Assembly (NCBI RefSeq): GCF_020177575.1
Contig: NZ_JAHTBK010000001.1
Location: 1 to 64,000 of the forward strand
Reading direction: 5' to 3'
From: Hasllibacter sp. MH4015
Lineage (GTDB): Bacteria > Pseudomonadota > Alphaproteobacteria > Rhodobacterales > Rhodobacteraceae
DNA length: 64,000 bases
Below the pieces are notes generated by a model. The model ran no database searches. It saw nothing but the letters and a program-made list of their open reading frames with translations, and had not been told where the DNA came from. Shown piece by piece: positions 45,024 to 54,646 of the stretch. Numbering within the stretch: the first letter of the stretch is position 1; each line of letters starts with the position of its first letter. A program made the translations under genes and the position numbers.

Positions 45024-45758
45024 ATGACAGACAGCGTGACAGAGCCATCGAAGGCCAGTTGGACGAAGTATTTGCCGCTTGCCGTCATCGTGATCGGTGC
45101 GGCGCTCGCCTATTATTTCTTCCGCGATTACCTCAGTTTCCAGGCGCTCGCCGACAATCGTGAGGCGCTTATCGCGTTTCGGGATGCCAATTACGTCCTG
45201 ACCGCTGCGGTCTTCGTCCTGATCTACGCGCTGATCGTGGCCTTTTCCCTGCCCGGTGCGACCATCGCCACGCTGACCGGCGGGTTCCTCTTCGCCACGT
45301 TCCCCGGCGCGCTTTTCAACATCACCGGGGCCACGTTGGGGGCCACGGCCATCTTCCTTGCCGCGCAGACCAGCTTTGGCGCCCGGCTTGGGGCAAGGCT
45401 GGAGGGCTCGGAAGGTCTGACCAAGCGCGTGAAGGATGCCATCGACGAAAACCAGTGGTCGGCGCTGTTCCTGCTGCGCCTTGTGCCGGCGGTGCCGTTC
45501 TTCATGGCCAACCTGATCCCCGCCTTTCTTGAAGTGCCGCTGCGGCGCTACGTGATCTCCACCTTCTTCGGCATCATGCCGGGGGCCATCGTCTACACCT
45601 CCGTCGGCGCGGGCCTGGGCGAGGTGTTCGAGCGGGGAGAAACCCCTGACCTCGGGATCATTTTCGAGCCGCAGGTGTTGTTGCCCATATTGGGCCTGTG
45701 CGCGCTGGCGGCCTTGCCTGTCATCCTCAAGGCCGTGCGCGGCAAGAAAGGCCTCTGA
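45024..45758 (+). CDS. TVP38/TMEM64-family membrane protein (DedA-like)
   Basis: A 244-residue protein with about six membrane segments and the family motif GGFLFATFPGALFNITGATL and FLLRLVPAVPFFMANLIPAF. It is followed two bases later by the flavin reductase gene, a pairing seen in many bacteria. It may move or scramble lipids or small solutes; the role is unproven. The start at 45024 is chosen over 44961, which adds a non-conserved N-terminus. Confidence 0.87.
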   Translation: MTDSVTEPSKASWTKYLPLAVIVIGAALAYYFFRDYLSFQALADNREALIAFRDANYVLTAAVFVLIYALIVAFSLPGATIATLTGGFLFATFPGALFNITGATLGATAIFLAAQTSFGARLGARLEGSEGLTKRVKDAIDENQWSALFLLRLVPAVPFFMANLIPAFLEVPLRRYVISTFFGIMPGAIVYTSVGAGLGEVFERGETPDLGIIFEPQVLLPILGLCALAALPVILKAVRGKKGL

Positions 45759-45760
45759 CC

Positions 45761-47179
45761 ATGTCGACGATTGAAACCGATATCTGCGTCATCGGCGCAG
45801 GCTCCGGCGGGCTGTCGGTGGCGGCCGGTGCCGTGCAGATGGGCGCGAAGGTGGTGCTGCTCGAAGGGCACCTGATGGGCGGCGATTGCCTGAACTTCGG
45901 CTGCGTGCCGTCCAAGGCGCTGCTGGCCGCCGGTCACAAGGCGCACGAGACATCGGAGGCGGAATTCGGTGTGGCGGGCCACGACCCCGCGCCCGACTAC
46001 GCCGCCGCCAAGGACCACGTACAGGCCGTGATCGAGGAGATTGCACCTGTCGACAGCCAGGAGCGGTTCGAGGGCTTGGGCGTCCACGTCATCCGCGAAT
46101 TCGGGCGGTTCATCAGCGAGACCGAGGTGCAGGCGGGCGAGCATGTCATCAAGGCGCGCCGCTTTGTCATCGCCACCGGGTCCCGCCCGTTTGTCCCGCC
46201 GATCCCCGGCCTCGACACGGTCCCGCACCACACCAACGAGACGATCTTCGATCTGCGCGAGCGGCCCGAGCATCTGATCATCATCGGGGGCGGCCCCATC
46301 GGCATGGAAATGGCCCAGGCGCATCGGCGGCTGGGCTCCAGGGTGACGGTGCTGGAAGGCGCCAAGGCCATGGGCAAGGATGATCCGGAGGCCGCCGCCC
46401 TTGTGCTGGAACATCTGCGCGCCGAGGGGATCGAGATCGTCGAGGGGGCCACGGCCTCCAATATCAGCGGCTCGGACGGGGCGATCATTGTGGAGACGGA
46501 GGATGGCCCGAGCTTCACCGGCACCCACCTTCTGGTCGCCGTGGGGCGCGCGGTGAATGTCGACAAGCTGGACCTCGAGAAGGCGGGCGTGGATTACGAC
46601 CGCAAGGGCGTGACGGTCGATGCGGGCCTGCGCTCCACCAACAAGCGGGTCTATGCGGTGGGGGACGTGGCGGGCGGCTTTCAGTTCACCCATGTCGCGG
46701 GCTACCACGCGGGTGTCATCATCCGACCCATGCTCTTCGGCCTGCCCGCCAAGGCGCGCACCGATCACATCCCCTGGGCCACCTATACCTCGCCCGAACT
46801 GGCGCAGGTCGGTATGACGGAGGCCGAGGCGCGCGAGGCGCACGGGGACAAGCTCTTCGTCGCGCGTGCCGAGTTCGAACATAACGACCGCGCCATCGCC
46901 ACGGGACAGAAGGCCGGCTTCGTGAAGGTCATGGTCGTCAAGGGCAAGCCGGTGGGCGCCACGATCGTCGGCCCGCAGGCGGGCGAATTGATCCAATTGT
47001 GGTCCATGGCCATCGCCAACAAGCTGAAGATGAGCGCCGTGGCCAACATGGTCGCCCCCTATCCGACGCTGGGAGAGATTAACAAACGTGCCGCGAGCGC
47101 GTATTTCACTCCCAAACTATTCGACAGCCCGCTGGTAAAACGTGTCGTGGGCATCGTGCAGGGCTTCGGTCGCCCCTGA
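45761..47179 (+). CDS. FAD-dependent disulfide oxidoreductase (mercuric/lipoamide reductase-like)
   Basis: A 472-residue class I pyridine nucleotide-disulfide oxidoreductase. The FAD motif is CVIGAGSGGLSVAAG, the redox pair C43-x4-C48 is in CLNFGCVPSK, and the NAD(P) motif is IIIGGGPIGMEMAQ. At the C-terminal active site APYPTLGE has Tyr434 where lipoamide dehydrogenases and glutathione reductase have the catalytic His. It lacks the N-terminal heavy-metal domain of MerA. Directly follows the TVP38 gene. Confidence 0.9.
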   Translation: MSTIETDICVIGAGSGGLSVAAGAVQMGAKVVLLEGHLMGGDCLNFGCVPSKALLAAGHKAHETSEAEFGVAGHDPAPDYAAAKDHVQAVIEEIAPVDSQERFEGLGVHVIREFGRFISETEVQAGEHVIKARRFVIATGSRPFVPPIPGLDTVPHHTNETIFDLRERPEHLIIIGGGPIGMEMAQAHRRLGSRVTVLEGAKAMGKDDPEAAALVLEHLRAEGIEIVEGATASNISGSDGAIIVETEDGPSFTGTHLLVAVGRAVNVDKLDLEKAGVDYDRKGVTVDAGLRSTNKRVYAVGDVAGGFQFTHVAGYHAGVIIRPMLFGLPAKARTDHIPWATYTSPELAQVGMTEAEAREAHGDKLFVARAEFEHNDRAIATGQKAGFVKVMVVKGKPVGATIVGPQAGELIQLWSMAIANKLKMSAVANMVAPYPTLGEINKRAASAYFTPKLFDSPLVKRVVGIVQGFGRP

Positions 47180-47232
47180 TCCGGGGGCGATCCACTGACA
47201 CCGGCCCCTCGGGGCCATCCGGGGGGCGGCGT

Positions 47233-48618
47233 TTGGCCAACTCACTATCAGGGCGGTTTCTGATCCTTACCATCATCTTCGTGATGCTGGCCGAGATCTT
47301 CATCTTCGTCCCCTCCATCGCGCGGTTTCGGGAGGATTACCTGCTGGCCCGCCTGGAACGCGCGCAGATCGCATCCCTCGCGCTTCTGGCGACAGACGGG
47401 ATGATCGACGATGAGCTGGAATACGAGCTTCTGGAAAACGCCGAAGTCCTCAACGTCGTGTTGCGCCGGGATGCGGTGCGGCAGCTGATCCTGTCCACCG
47501 ACGGGATGGAGCCGATCTCCGCCAGTTTCGATTTGCGTGATCCGCCAGCCTGGGAACTGGTCCGCGACGCCACGCGACGCATCCTGGAGACGGAGGACCA
47601 GAACATTCGCGTGATCGGCGAACCGGTGCGGGAGGCGGGGCTGCTGATCGAGGTGACGATGCAGACGGCCCCCCTGCGCATGGCGATGATCGACTACGGC
47701 ATCCGCATCCTGATCCTGTCGGCGGTGATCTCCGTTTTCACGGCGATCCTTCTGTTCGTCTCCGTCCGCATCTTGATGGTGAACCCGATCAAGCGCGTGG
47801 TGGGGTCTATGATGAGCTACGCGGAGGCACCGGACGACGCAAACCGCATCATCCAGCCCCGCGGCACGGTGCGCGAATTGCGCAACGCGGAGGAGGCGCT
47901 GCACGGGATGCAGACACAGCTGACCTCCCTTCTGCGGCAGCGGGAGAGGTTGGCGCAACTCGGCGAAGCGGTTGCCAAGATCAGCCACGACCTGCGCAAC
48001 ATGCTGTCGGTCGCCACGCTCGTCGCGGACAGGTTGGAGACGATCCCCGACCCCACCGTGCAGCGCATCGCGCCCAAGTTGATCAATTCGCTCAGCCGCG
48101 CGATCAACCTGACCGAAGCCACGCTCGCCTTCGGCCGGGCGGAGGAGCCTGCGCCCAAGCTCGACCGCGTCACGCTGCTGCCGTTGGTCGATGACGTGCT
48201 GGACAACGACAATCTCGCCCAAGGTGACGGGGAAGTCAGCTATGACACAGACATCCCCGCCGACATCGTGGTGCGCGCGGACCCCGAACAATTGCACCGC
48301 GTCCTGTCGAACCTGGTGCGCAATGCCCGCCAGGCCATCACCGCCACCCACAAGCCCGGAGAGATCACGGTCCGCGCGCGCGCCCATGACGATGGCTGGT
48401 GCATCGAGATCTGCGATACCGGCCCCGGCCTGCCCCAGAAGGCGCAGGAGAACCTGTTCAAGCCCTTCTCCACGGCCAGCAAGGTGGGCGGGACCGGCCT
48501 TGGCCTTGCGATCTGTTCGGAAATCCTGCGCGGCCATGGCGGGCGACTGGAGTTGAAATCAACCGGGCCCGAGGGCACGACCTTCGCCCTGTTTCTGCCC
48601 GGCGGCGTGGCCACCTGA
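47233..48618 (+). CDS. Membrane sensor histidine kinase (orphan)
   Basis: A 461-residue kinase. The N-terminal membrane segment is FLILTIIFVMLAEIFIFVPS and the second is ILILSAVISVFTAILLFVSV, with a periplasmic sensor between. HAMP-like MVNPIKRVVGSMM follows, then H252 in KISHDLRNML, and the ATPase boxes VLSNLVRNARQA, ICDTGPGLP and GGTGLGLAI. TTG start at 47233, preceded by GGGGGGCGG. No response regulator is beside it. It lies behind the TVP38-reductase pair. Confidence 0.88.
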   Translation: MANSLSGRFLILTIIFVMLAEIFIFVPSIARFREDYLLARLERAQIASLALLATDGMIDDELEYELLENAEVLNVVLRRDAVRQLILSTDGMEPISASFDLRDPPAWELVRDATRRILETEDQNIRVIGEPVREAGLLIEVTMQTAPLRMAMIDYGIRILILSAVISVFTAILLFVSVRILMVNPIKRVVGSMMSYAEAPDDANRIIQPRGTVRELRNAEEALHGMQTQLTSLLRQRERLAQLGEAVAKISHDLRNMLSVATLVADRLETIPDPTVQRIAPKLINSLSRAINLTEATLAFGRAEEPAPKLDRVTLLPLVDDVLDNDNLAQGDGEVSYDTDIPADIVVRADPEQLHRVLSNLVRNARQAITATHKPGEITVRARAHDDGWCIEICDTGPGLPQKAQENLFKPFSTASKVGGTGLGLAICSEILRGHGGRLELKSTGPEGTTFALFLPGGVAT

Positions 48619-48664
48619 TTGCCCCTTGCACTGGGTCGGACCCTTCGGTAAGTCAAGCCCGCGT

Positions 48665-48741
48665 GCGCTGGTAGCTCAGTTGGATAGAGTACTTGACTAC
48701 GAATCAAGGGGTCGGGGGTTCGAATCCTCCCCAGCGCGCCA
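48665..48741 (+). tRNA. tRNA-Arg (anticodon ACG)
   Basis: A 77-base cloverleaf. The acceptor stem is GCGCTGG with CCAGCGC, D arm GCTCAGTTGGATAGAGT, anticodon arm CTTGA-CTACGAA-TCAAG with ACG, and T arm GGGGG-TTCGAAT-CCTCC. CCA is encoded at 48739-48741. It reads CGN arginine codons via inosine at position 34. Confidence 0.97.
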
Positions 48742-48876
48742 TTTCCCGACATTGAGATACTCGCGTATCGTATTGCGCGGCCAGGACATGGTGCAGCCTG
48801 CGGTGGCGTTGGCCGGCCGCGTTGACCCATCCTCGCAGATCGTTACTTTCGTCCGTCTCCAATCCACGGGCCGCAG

Positions 48877-49404
48877 ATGACCAGCACCGTCGTCCACGAA
48901 ACAGAGCGTCTGACCCTGCAAACCTGGGAGCTGGACGACTTCGCCGCCTTTGCGCCCATCGCGCGCGATCCGGCGGTGATGCACTTTATCGCCGACGGGA
49001 AGGCGTGGCCGGACAGCCGGATCGGCTGGTTCATGGGGTTGCAGCGCGCACATCAGCACAGCCTGGGCTATTGCTGCTGGAAACTGATCGAGCGGGAGAC
49101 GGGCGACCTCATCGGGTTTTGTGGGATTGCGCCGGTTTTCAATCTGGATGAGACGGAGATCGGGTGGTGGCTGAAGCAATCCCACTGGGGGCAGGGCTAT
49201 GCGTCTGAGGCTGCGCATTGCGTGGCCGATGCGGCGTTCGCCGTTCACGGGTTGGACCGTCTGGTCGCGCGGGTTTACGAGGACAATGCAGCCTCAAGAC
49301 GCCTGATCGGGAAACTCGGCATGACATTCGATCGCGTGATTGATCGCACCGATCTTGGCACCGTCCTGATGTTCGAGACGCATCGGACACCGTCCGGTCG
49401 GTGA
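48877..49404 (+). CDS. GNAT-family N-acetyltransferase (RimJ/RimL type)
   Basis: A 175-residue acetyltransferase. ETERLTLQTWELDDFAAFAP starts the fold, followed by EIGWWLKQSHWGQGYASEAA (acetyl-CoA binding) and NAASRRLIGKLGM. It resembles enzymes acetylating protein N-termini or small amines; the substrate is unknown. It lies between tRNA-Arg and the convergent hydantoinase operon. Confidence 0.9.
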   Translation: MTSTVVHETERLTLQTWELDDFAAFAPIARDPAVMHFIADGKAWPDSRIGWFMGLQRAHQHSLGYCCWKLIERETGDLIGFCGIAPVFNLDETEIGWWLKQSHWGQGYASEAAHCVADAAFAVHGLDRLVARVYEDNAASRRLIGKLGMTFDRVIDRTDLGTVLMFETHRTPSGR

Positions 49405-49474
49405 AGGCAGGTTAGTCGGATCGCTTGTCGTGGTGGTCTGGCCCGGGCCCGGCGCGGTCGCGCGCGCCCGTCGA

Positions 49475-51181
49475 TCACACATTCTCACCGCGCGCCACGG
49501 CCTGCCTGACCTCGTCGATCTCGGCCTCCGACAGCCCGTAATCCGCCTGCGCCATCTCTGCCGATATGTAACCGCGCGCAAGGTCGCGTTTGACTTGCGC
49601 CTTGGGTCGGTCTTCCGGCGCGCCGTAGCCTGCGCCGCCGGGGAAGGCCATCATCACCTTGCGGCCATGGGGTACGAATTGCTTGCCCTTGCCCTTCATC
49701 AATGTGCCGTCATCCTGCGCGATAATCGTGGGCGCGCCGGGTTTTCCGCCGCGACGGCCCCTTGCGGGATGATCGACGCGGTCGAACATGGCCTGGATGT
49801 CGAATTCATGCCCCTCCCGCGCGCCGACTTCCATGTATTGGCCAAGCCCGCCCCGCCGCTTGCCCGCCCCGCCCGATCCGGGGCGAAGCTCCTTGCGCCA
49901 GATGATGACCGGCCCGGCATGTTCGGTCGCTTCCACCGGCATCGTCATCACGCCGGACGGGAAGGCGGTGGCATTCAGGCCGTCATGGTCGGGCCGCGCG
50001 CCGGAGCCGCCGGAATTGAACGTCAGAACCTCCGACCGCCGCGCGTCCGGAGGGGCGGGGGCATCGGTGCGCGGCCTCAGCGAGACCTGGAAATTGCACA
50101 GGCACCCGGCCCCTTCGGCGGGCACCAGGCCCGGCACGATCTTGTCGAAGGCATCGAAGACGGTATCGGGCACGAAATGGCCCACGATATGGCGCAGCGC
50201 AACGGGCGCGGGGTGGACGGCATTGACGATGGTGTCGACCGGCGCCGTCACCACGAACGGGGCCAGCGAGGCGGCGTTGTTCGGGATTTCGGGCGCGATC
50301 GCGACCTTCAGGGCATAGCAGGCATAGGCCTTGGTATAGACCATGGGGCAGTTGATACCCTTCTTGTCGACGCCGGACGTCCCGTCGAAATCGGTGACGA
50401 TCCGATCCTCCTCAACCGTCACGCGCACCTTCAGGGTGATGGGCGTGGCGAAGCCGTCGATGATCATCTCGCCCTCGGCGGAGCTGCGGGGCAGGGCGGC
50501 GATCCGCTCCAACGTGGCGCGGCGGGAATTGTCGAGGATGAAGGCGGCGATCCCGTCCAGGTCGCGCAGCCCGAACTCCTCCATCATTTCGGTCAGGCGC
50601 CGGTGCCCGATCTCGTTGCAGGTGGCCAGCGCATGGATATCGCCGATCAACTGATCGGGTTCGCGCACATTGCCGCGGATGATACGCACCAGCGTCTCGT
50701 CCACATGCCCGCGATCCGCGAATTTCATGATCGGGATATAGAGCCCTTCCTCAAAGACGCTGGCCGCATCGGCCCCGAAACCGCGCCCGCCGATGTCGAC
50801 GACATGCGCGGTGCAGGCGAAAAAACCCGCCAGCTTCCCGTCGAAAAAGGACGGCGTGACCATGGTGATGTCATGGAGGTGGCCCGTCCCCTCCCACGGG
50901 TCGTTGGTGATGTAGACATCGCCCTCACAGATATTCTCCCGCCCGATCCGGCGGATGAAGTGGGGCACGGCATCGGCCATCGCGTTGACATGGCCGGGGG
51001 TCCCGGTGACGGCCTGGGCCAGCATTCGCCCCGCCACGTCATAGACACCCGCCGACAGATCGCCCGCCTCCCGCACGGAGGTGGAGAAGGCAGTGCGCAC
51101 GAGCGCCTGGGCCTGTTCCTCCACCACCGAAATCAGACGGTTCCACATGACCTGGTAGGCGACGTTGCTGGGTTCGGTCAT
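49475..51181 (-). CDS. Hydantoinase B/oxoprolinase-family subunit
   Basis: A 568-residue HyuB-type protein (GDVYITNDPWEGTGHLHDIT; FRSPGAGG-type NSGGSGARPDHDGLNATAFP; RGGLGQYMEVGAREG). With HyuA it makes an ATP-dependent hydantoinase, 5-oxoprolinase or acetone/acetophenone carboxylase-type enzyme. The start at 51181 overlaps the hyuA stop. Exact substrate not inferable. Confidence 0.93.
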   Translation of the reverse strand: MTEPSNVAYQVMWNRLISVVEEQAQALVRTAFSTSVREAGDLSAGVYDVAGRMLAQAVTGTPGHVNAMADAVPHFIRRIGRENICEGDVYITNDPWEGTGHLHDITMVTPSFFDGKLAGFFACTAHVVDIGGRGFGADAASVFEEGLYIPIMKFADRGHVDETLVRIIRGNVREPDQLIGDIHALATCNEIGHRRLTEMMEEFGLRDLDGIAAFILDNSRRATLERIAALPRSSAEGEMIIDGFATPITLKVRVTVEEDRIVTDFDGTSGVDKKGINCPMVYTKAYACYALKVAIAPEIPNNAASLAPFVVTAPVDTIVNAVHPAPVALRHIVGHFVPDTVFDAFDKIVPGLVPAEGAGCLCNFQVSLRPRTDAPAPPDARRSEVLTFNSGGSGARPDHDGLNATAFPSGVMTMPVEATEHAGPVIIWRKELRPGSGGAGKRRGGLGQYMEVGAREGHEFDIQAMFDRVDHPARGRRGGKPGAPTIIAQDDGTLMKGKGKQFVPHGRKVMMAFPGGAGYGAPEDRPKAQVKRDLARGYISAEMAQADYGLSEAEIDEVRQAVARGENV

Positions 51182-53274
51182 GGCGTGCCTCCGGCAACGG
51201 GTTTGGACGTTATCTCCACGCAACCGTCGCTGGCGCGGATCGCGTCGCGGCTGGCGGGGATTATGATGGTGGTCTCCGCCTCCACGATGGCGGCGGGGCC
51301 TTGGGCGACCTGCCCGGTCTGCAAGCTGTCGCGCTCCACAACCTGCGCCTGCAGGACCTTGACCTGCACCGGGTCGAAGAGGTCGCGGGTGCCGGTGGCG
51401 GCGGCTGCGCCGGTGATGTCGTAGGGGTCAAGCGGGTCCACCCCTTGCGGCGGGGTCGTGGCATTCACGGACCAGACCGTGATTTCCACATCCATGCCCG
51501 CGACAATGCGCGCGAAGAGCTTGGTATATTCCTCCTCGAACCGGCGCTGGAATGTCTCCGCATCGGGGGACATGGCTTGTGCCTCGCTCAGCGGGATGGG
51601 GATCTCCCAGCCCTGCCCGGCATAGCGCATATAGACCTTGAACTCGTTCAGGATCTCCGCCGTTGCATCGCAACTGCGCACGAACCCCGTCGCCTCCGCC
51701 TGCAGATCCGCCAGGAGCGTCTTGATCGTGTCCGCATCGAAATCCGACAGCCGCATGTAGACGGAGCGGTTTGCCTCGAACGAATAGGGCGCGCGCAGGA
51801 AACCGATGGCGCTGCCCACGCCCGCGCCGGGGGGGACCAGGCAACGCGCGATCCCCAGCTTCTCGCACAGGCGTCCGGCATGGAGTGGCGCGGCGCCGCC
51901 AAACGCGATCATGGTGTAATCGCTCAGGTCTTCGCCGTTCTCAACCGCGTGGACCCGGGCGGCATTGGCCATGTTCTCATCCACGACCTCGGCCACGCCG
52001 AATGCCGCCTCGACCGTGTCCATGTCGAGCGTCTCGCCGATCTGCGCGCGCAACGCATCGGCGGAGGCTGACGGGTCCAGCGCGATCGACCCGCCCGCGA
52101 AATTGTCGGGGTCGAGCTTGCCGAGGATCAAATCGGCATCGGTCACGGCGGGCCTTTCGCCGCCCCGCCCGTAACAGGCCGGACCGGGTTCCGAGCCTGC
52201 GCTTTCCGGCCCCACCCGGATCTGGCGCATCGCATCCACATGGGCGAGCGACCCGCCGCCCGCCCCAATCTCCACCATGTCGATCACGGGAATGGAAATG
52301 GGCATCCCCGATCCCTTCTTGAACCGGTAGGTCCGCGCCACCTCGAACACGCGGGAGGTCTTGGGCGTCTGGTTCTTGATCAGGCAGATCTTCGCGGTCG
52401 TGCCGCCCATGTCGAAGGACAGGACCTTGTCCAGCCCGTGGCGCGCCGCGATATGGGCCGCGAACACCGCGCCGCCCGCAGGCCCGGATTCCACCAGGCG
52501 CACCGGAAACTCCGCCGCGTTCTCAAGCGAGATGATGCCGCCGCCCGAATGCATCAGGAAGATCGCGCATCCCACCCCTTCCGCCCGCAAGCGGCCTTCC
52601 AGACGGCCCAGGTAGGATTTCATCAGCGGCTTGATATAGGCGTTGGCCACGACGGTGTTGAACCGCTCATATTCGCGCATCTGGGGGGAGACTTCGCAGG
52701 ACAGCGATACCATCGCGTCCGGCATCTTTTCGGCCAGAACGTCCCGCACCAGAACCTCATGTTCATCGTTGAGGTAGGAATGGATCAGCCCCACCGCGAC
52801 ACTCTCGAAACCCGCCGCCGCGATCTGGTCGACAACCGGCTCCACCTCGGCGCGGGTCAGGGGCTTGAGCACATGGCCCAGGGCATCCACCCGGCCCGGC
52901 ACGGTAAAGCGCATCTGGCGCGGCAGAAGCGGCTCGGGCAGGTTGAGGTTCAGGTCATATTGCTCGAACCGGGATTCCGTCCGCATCTCGATCACGTCCC
53001 GGAAGCCTTCGGTGGTGATCAGCGCGGTCTTCGCGCCCCGCCGCTCGATCAGTGCGTTGGTAGCCAGGGTCGTGCCGTGGATGATCTGGTCGATCTGGTC
53101 GGGCGTCACACCGGCCTTGGCGCAGACCTGCCCCATCCCGTCGATGATCGCATCCTCCGGCGCGGCATAGGTCGTCAGCACCTTGGTGGAGAATTGCGCC
53201 GCCCCGCGTTCCAGAACGACGTCCGTGAACGTGCCGCCGATATCGACGCCCAATCGGATAGAGGAATGAGTCAT
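51178..53274 (-). CDS. Hydantoinase A/oxoprolinase-family subunit
   Basis: A 698-residue HyuA with an actin-like ATPase fold (LGVDIGGTFTDVVLERG; VLSFDMGGTTAKICLI; MIAFGGAAPLHA). It is the ATP-dependent partner of HyuB. Placed 69 bases behind the LysR gene on the same strand, so it is probably controlled by it. Confidence 0.95.
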   Translation of the reverse strand: MTHSSIRLGVDIGGTFTDVVLERGAAQFSTKVLTTYAAPEDAIIDGMGQVCAKAGVTPDQIDQIIHGTTLATNALIERRGAKTALITTEGFRDVIEMRTESRFEQYDLNLNLPEPLLPRQMRFTVPGRVDALGHVLKPLTRAEVEPVVDQIAAAGFESVAVGLIHSYLNDEHEVLVRDVLAEKMPDAMVSLSCEVSPQMREYERFNTVVANAYIKPLMKSYLGRLEGRLRAEGVGCAIFLMHSGGGIISLENAAEFPVRLVESGPAGGAVFAAHIAARHGLDKVLSFDMGGTTAKICLIKNQTPKTSRVFEVARTYRFKKGSGMPISIPVIDMVEIGAGGGSLAHVDAMRQIRVGPESAGSEPGPACYGRGGERPAVTDADLILGKLDPDNFAGGSIALDPSASADALRAQIGETLDMDTVEAAFGVAEVVDENMANAARVHAVENGEDLSDYTMIAFGGAAPLHAGRLCEKLGIARCLVPPGAGVGSAIGFLRAPYSFEANRSVYMRLSDFDADTIKTLLADLQAEATGFVRSCDATAEILNEFKVYMRYAGQGWEIPIPLSEAQAMSPDAETFQRRFEEEYTKLFARIVAGMDVEITVWSVNATTPPQGVDPLDPYDITGAAAATGTRDLFDPVQVKVLQAQVVERDSLQTGQVAQGPAAIVEAETTIIIPASRDAIRASDGCVEITSKPVAGGTP

Positions 53275-53343
53275 GGGATCGGACCTTCGTGCGTTGCTGC
53301 GCCAGTCTGCAGTCCGACGGCGATCAGTTCCAATTATTTTCTT

Positions 53344-54279
53344 CTATTGCGGCGATCGAACCGGTTGATGTCCTGCGCGGAATGTATCGGCGGCGACCTG
53401 CACGGCCAGGTCCGCCACCGTTCCCAGGAATGTCGGGGCGCGGTCGGCCTGGTACCGGGCCGCGAACCGCAGGGGCGTGGGTGTCCAGTCGACGTCCACT
53501 TGCGCGAGCGTGCCTTGGGCCAGGTCGCGACGCACCAGCGCCTCGGGCAGCAGGGTCACACCCATCCCGTCGGCGGCCATCTGCACGCAGGAGGCGAGGC
53601 TGCTGGACGACACGATCCGCGCGCTGGGCAGCCCCTGCGCCGCGATCTGGGCGGCCAGTTCCCCGTAGGCCTGCGTGTGGCGGGCATGGGTCAGGATGGA
53701 ATGAGGCAGAAGGTCCGCAAGGCCGGGGCGCGCGGGCAATTGCCTGGCGATGGCGGGCGTCGCGACCCAGATATAGGGCGCGTGGCCCAGGTCCAGCGCA
53801 CCGCTGGCGGCACTGGCGAAGGGCGCCGTCTGCACCGCAAGGTCCAGCCGCCGCGCCGCCATTTCGGAATCAAGGGTGTGGGACAGATCGACCGTCAGTT
53901 CGACATTTAACGCCGGATACGCGGCCTTGATGGCGCGCAGATAGGCGTGCAGCCAGGTGCAGGCGACCAGTTCCGTCACCCCCAGGCGCAACCTGTCGGT
54001 CACCAGATCGGGCCGATCCGCCACCTCCACGACCCGTTCCGCGGCGCGCAAGGTGGTCCGGGCGGCGTCCAGAACCTCTGCCCCCTTGTCGGTCATCCGG
54101 ATGGAGCCCGCATCGCGCTGCATCAACACGGTGCCGAGGGTCTTTTCCAGCCCGGCGATCCGCGCGGAGATATTGGGCTGCGTCGTGCCAAGATGGGTCG
54201 CCGCCTTGCGGAAGGATCCAAGGTCCGCCACCCATATCAGGGCTTCGAGTTGTTTGAGGGTCAGGGTCGATCCGATCAT
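53344..54279 (-). CDS. LysR-family transcriptional regulator
   Basis: A 311-residue regulator with an N-terminal winged HTH (LTLKQLEALIWVADLGSFRK-AATHLGTTQPNISARIAGLE) and a periplasmic-binding-like effector domain (DRLRLGVTELVACTWLHAYL). It is transcribed in the same direction as, and just upstream of, hyuA-hyuB. The likely inducer is the hyuAB substrate. Confidence 0.93.
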   Translation of the reverse strand: MIGSTLTLKQLEALIWVADLGSFRKAATHLGTTQPNISARIAGLEKTLGTVLMQRDAGSIRMTDKGAEVLDAARTTLRAAERVVEVADRPDLVTDRLRLGVTELVACTWLHAYLRAIKAAYPALNVELTVDLSHTLDSEMAARRLDLAVQTAPFASAASGALDLGHAPYIWVATPAIARQLPARPGLADLLPHSILTHARHTQAYGELAAQIAAQGLPSARIVSSSSLASCVQMAADGMGVTLLPEALVRRDLAQGTLAQVDVDWTPTPLRFAARYQADRAPTFLGTVADLAVQVAADTFRAGHQPVRSPQ

Positions 54280-54358
54280 CGCCGCGCGCTCCTTGCTATT
54301 GTGCAGGGATTTATCATCGCGCGTCTTGGCGATACAGGAAATCTATCTTCGCCTAGCC

Positions 54359-54646
54359 CTATAGCCCCTCGACGATGACGATACGGGCCTCGCAGGCCCC
54401 GGCCCGACGGTCGCGCGCGGTGCGGTACTCGGCGGAATGGTAGCAGGCCAGCGCGTCTTCCTTGCTGCCGAATTCAATGACGACGTGCCGTTCGAACTCC
54501 GCGCCTTCCAACGTCTGCGCATCGCCGCCACGGGCAAGGAACTTCGCGCCGTATTTCGCGAAGGCGGCGGGGGCGTGCCGCTGATAGCCCGCATACCGTG
54601 CCGCATCGGTGATGGTGACGCTCGCGATCCAATATCCTTTAGGCAT
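54359..54646 (-). CDS. DUF1330 protein
   Basis: A 95-residue ferredoxin-like-fold protein (KGYWIASVTITDAARYAGYQ; GAKFLARGGDAQTLEG; HVVIEFGSKEDALACYHSAE). DUF1330 members resemble dimeric alpha/beta barrel enzymes that act in catabolic clusters. Its start overlaps the GntR stop by eight bases. Confidence 0.9.
   Translation of the reverse strand: MPKGYWIASVTITDAARYAGYQRHAPAAFAKYGAKFLARGGDAQTLEGAEFERHVVIEFGSKEDALACYHSAEYRTARDRRAGACEARIVIVEGL

Noticed and set aside
45761-47179. Mercuric reductase MerA
   Set aside because: No N-terminal metal domain, no C-terminal CC pair, and no mer genes nearby; only the general reductase fold is shared.
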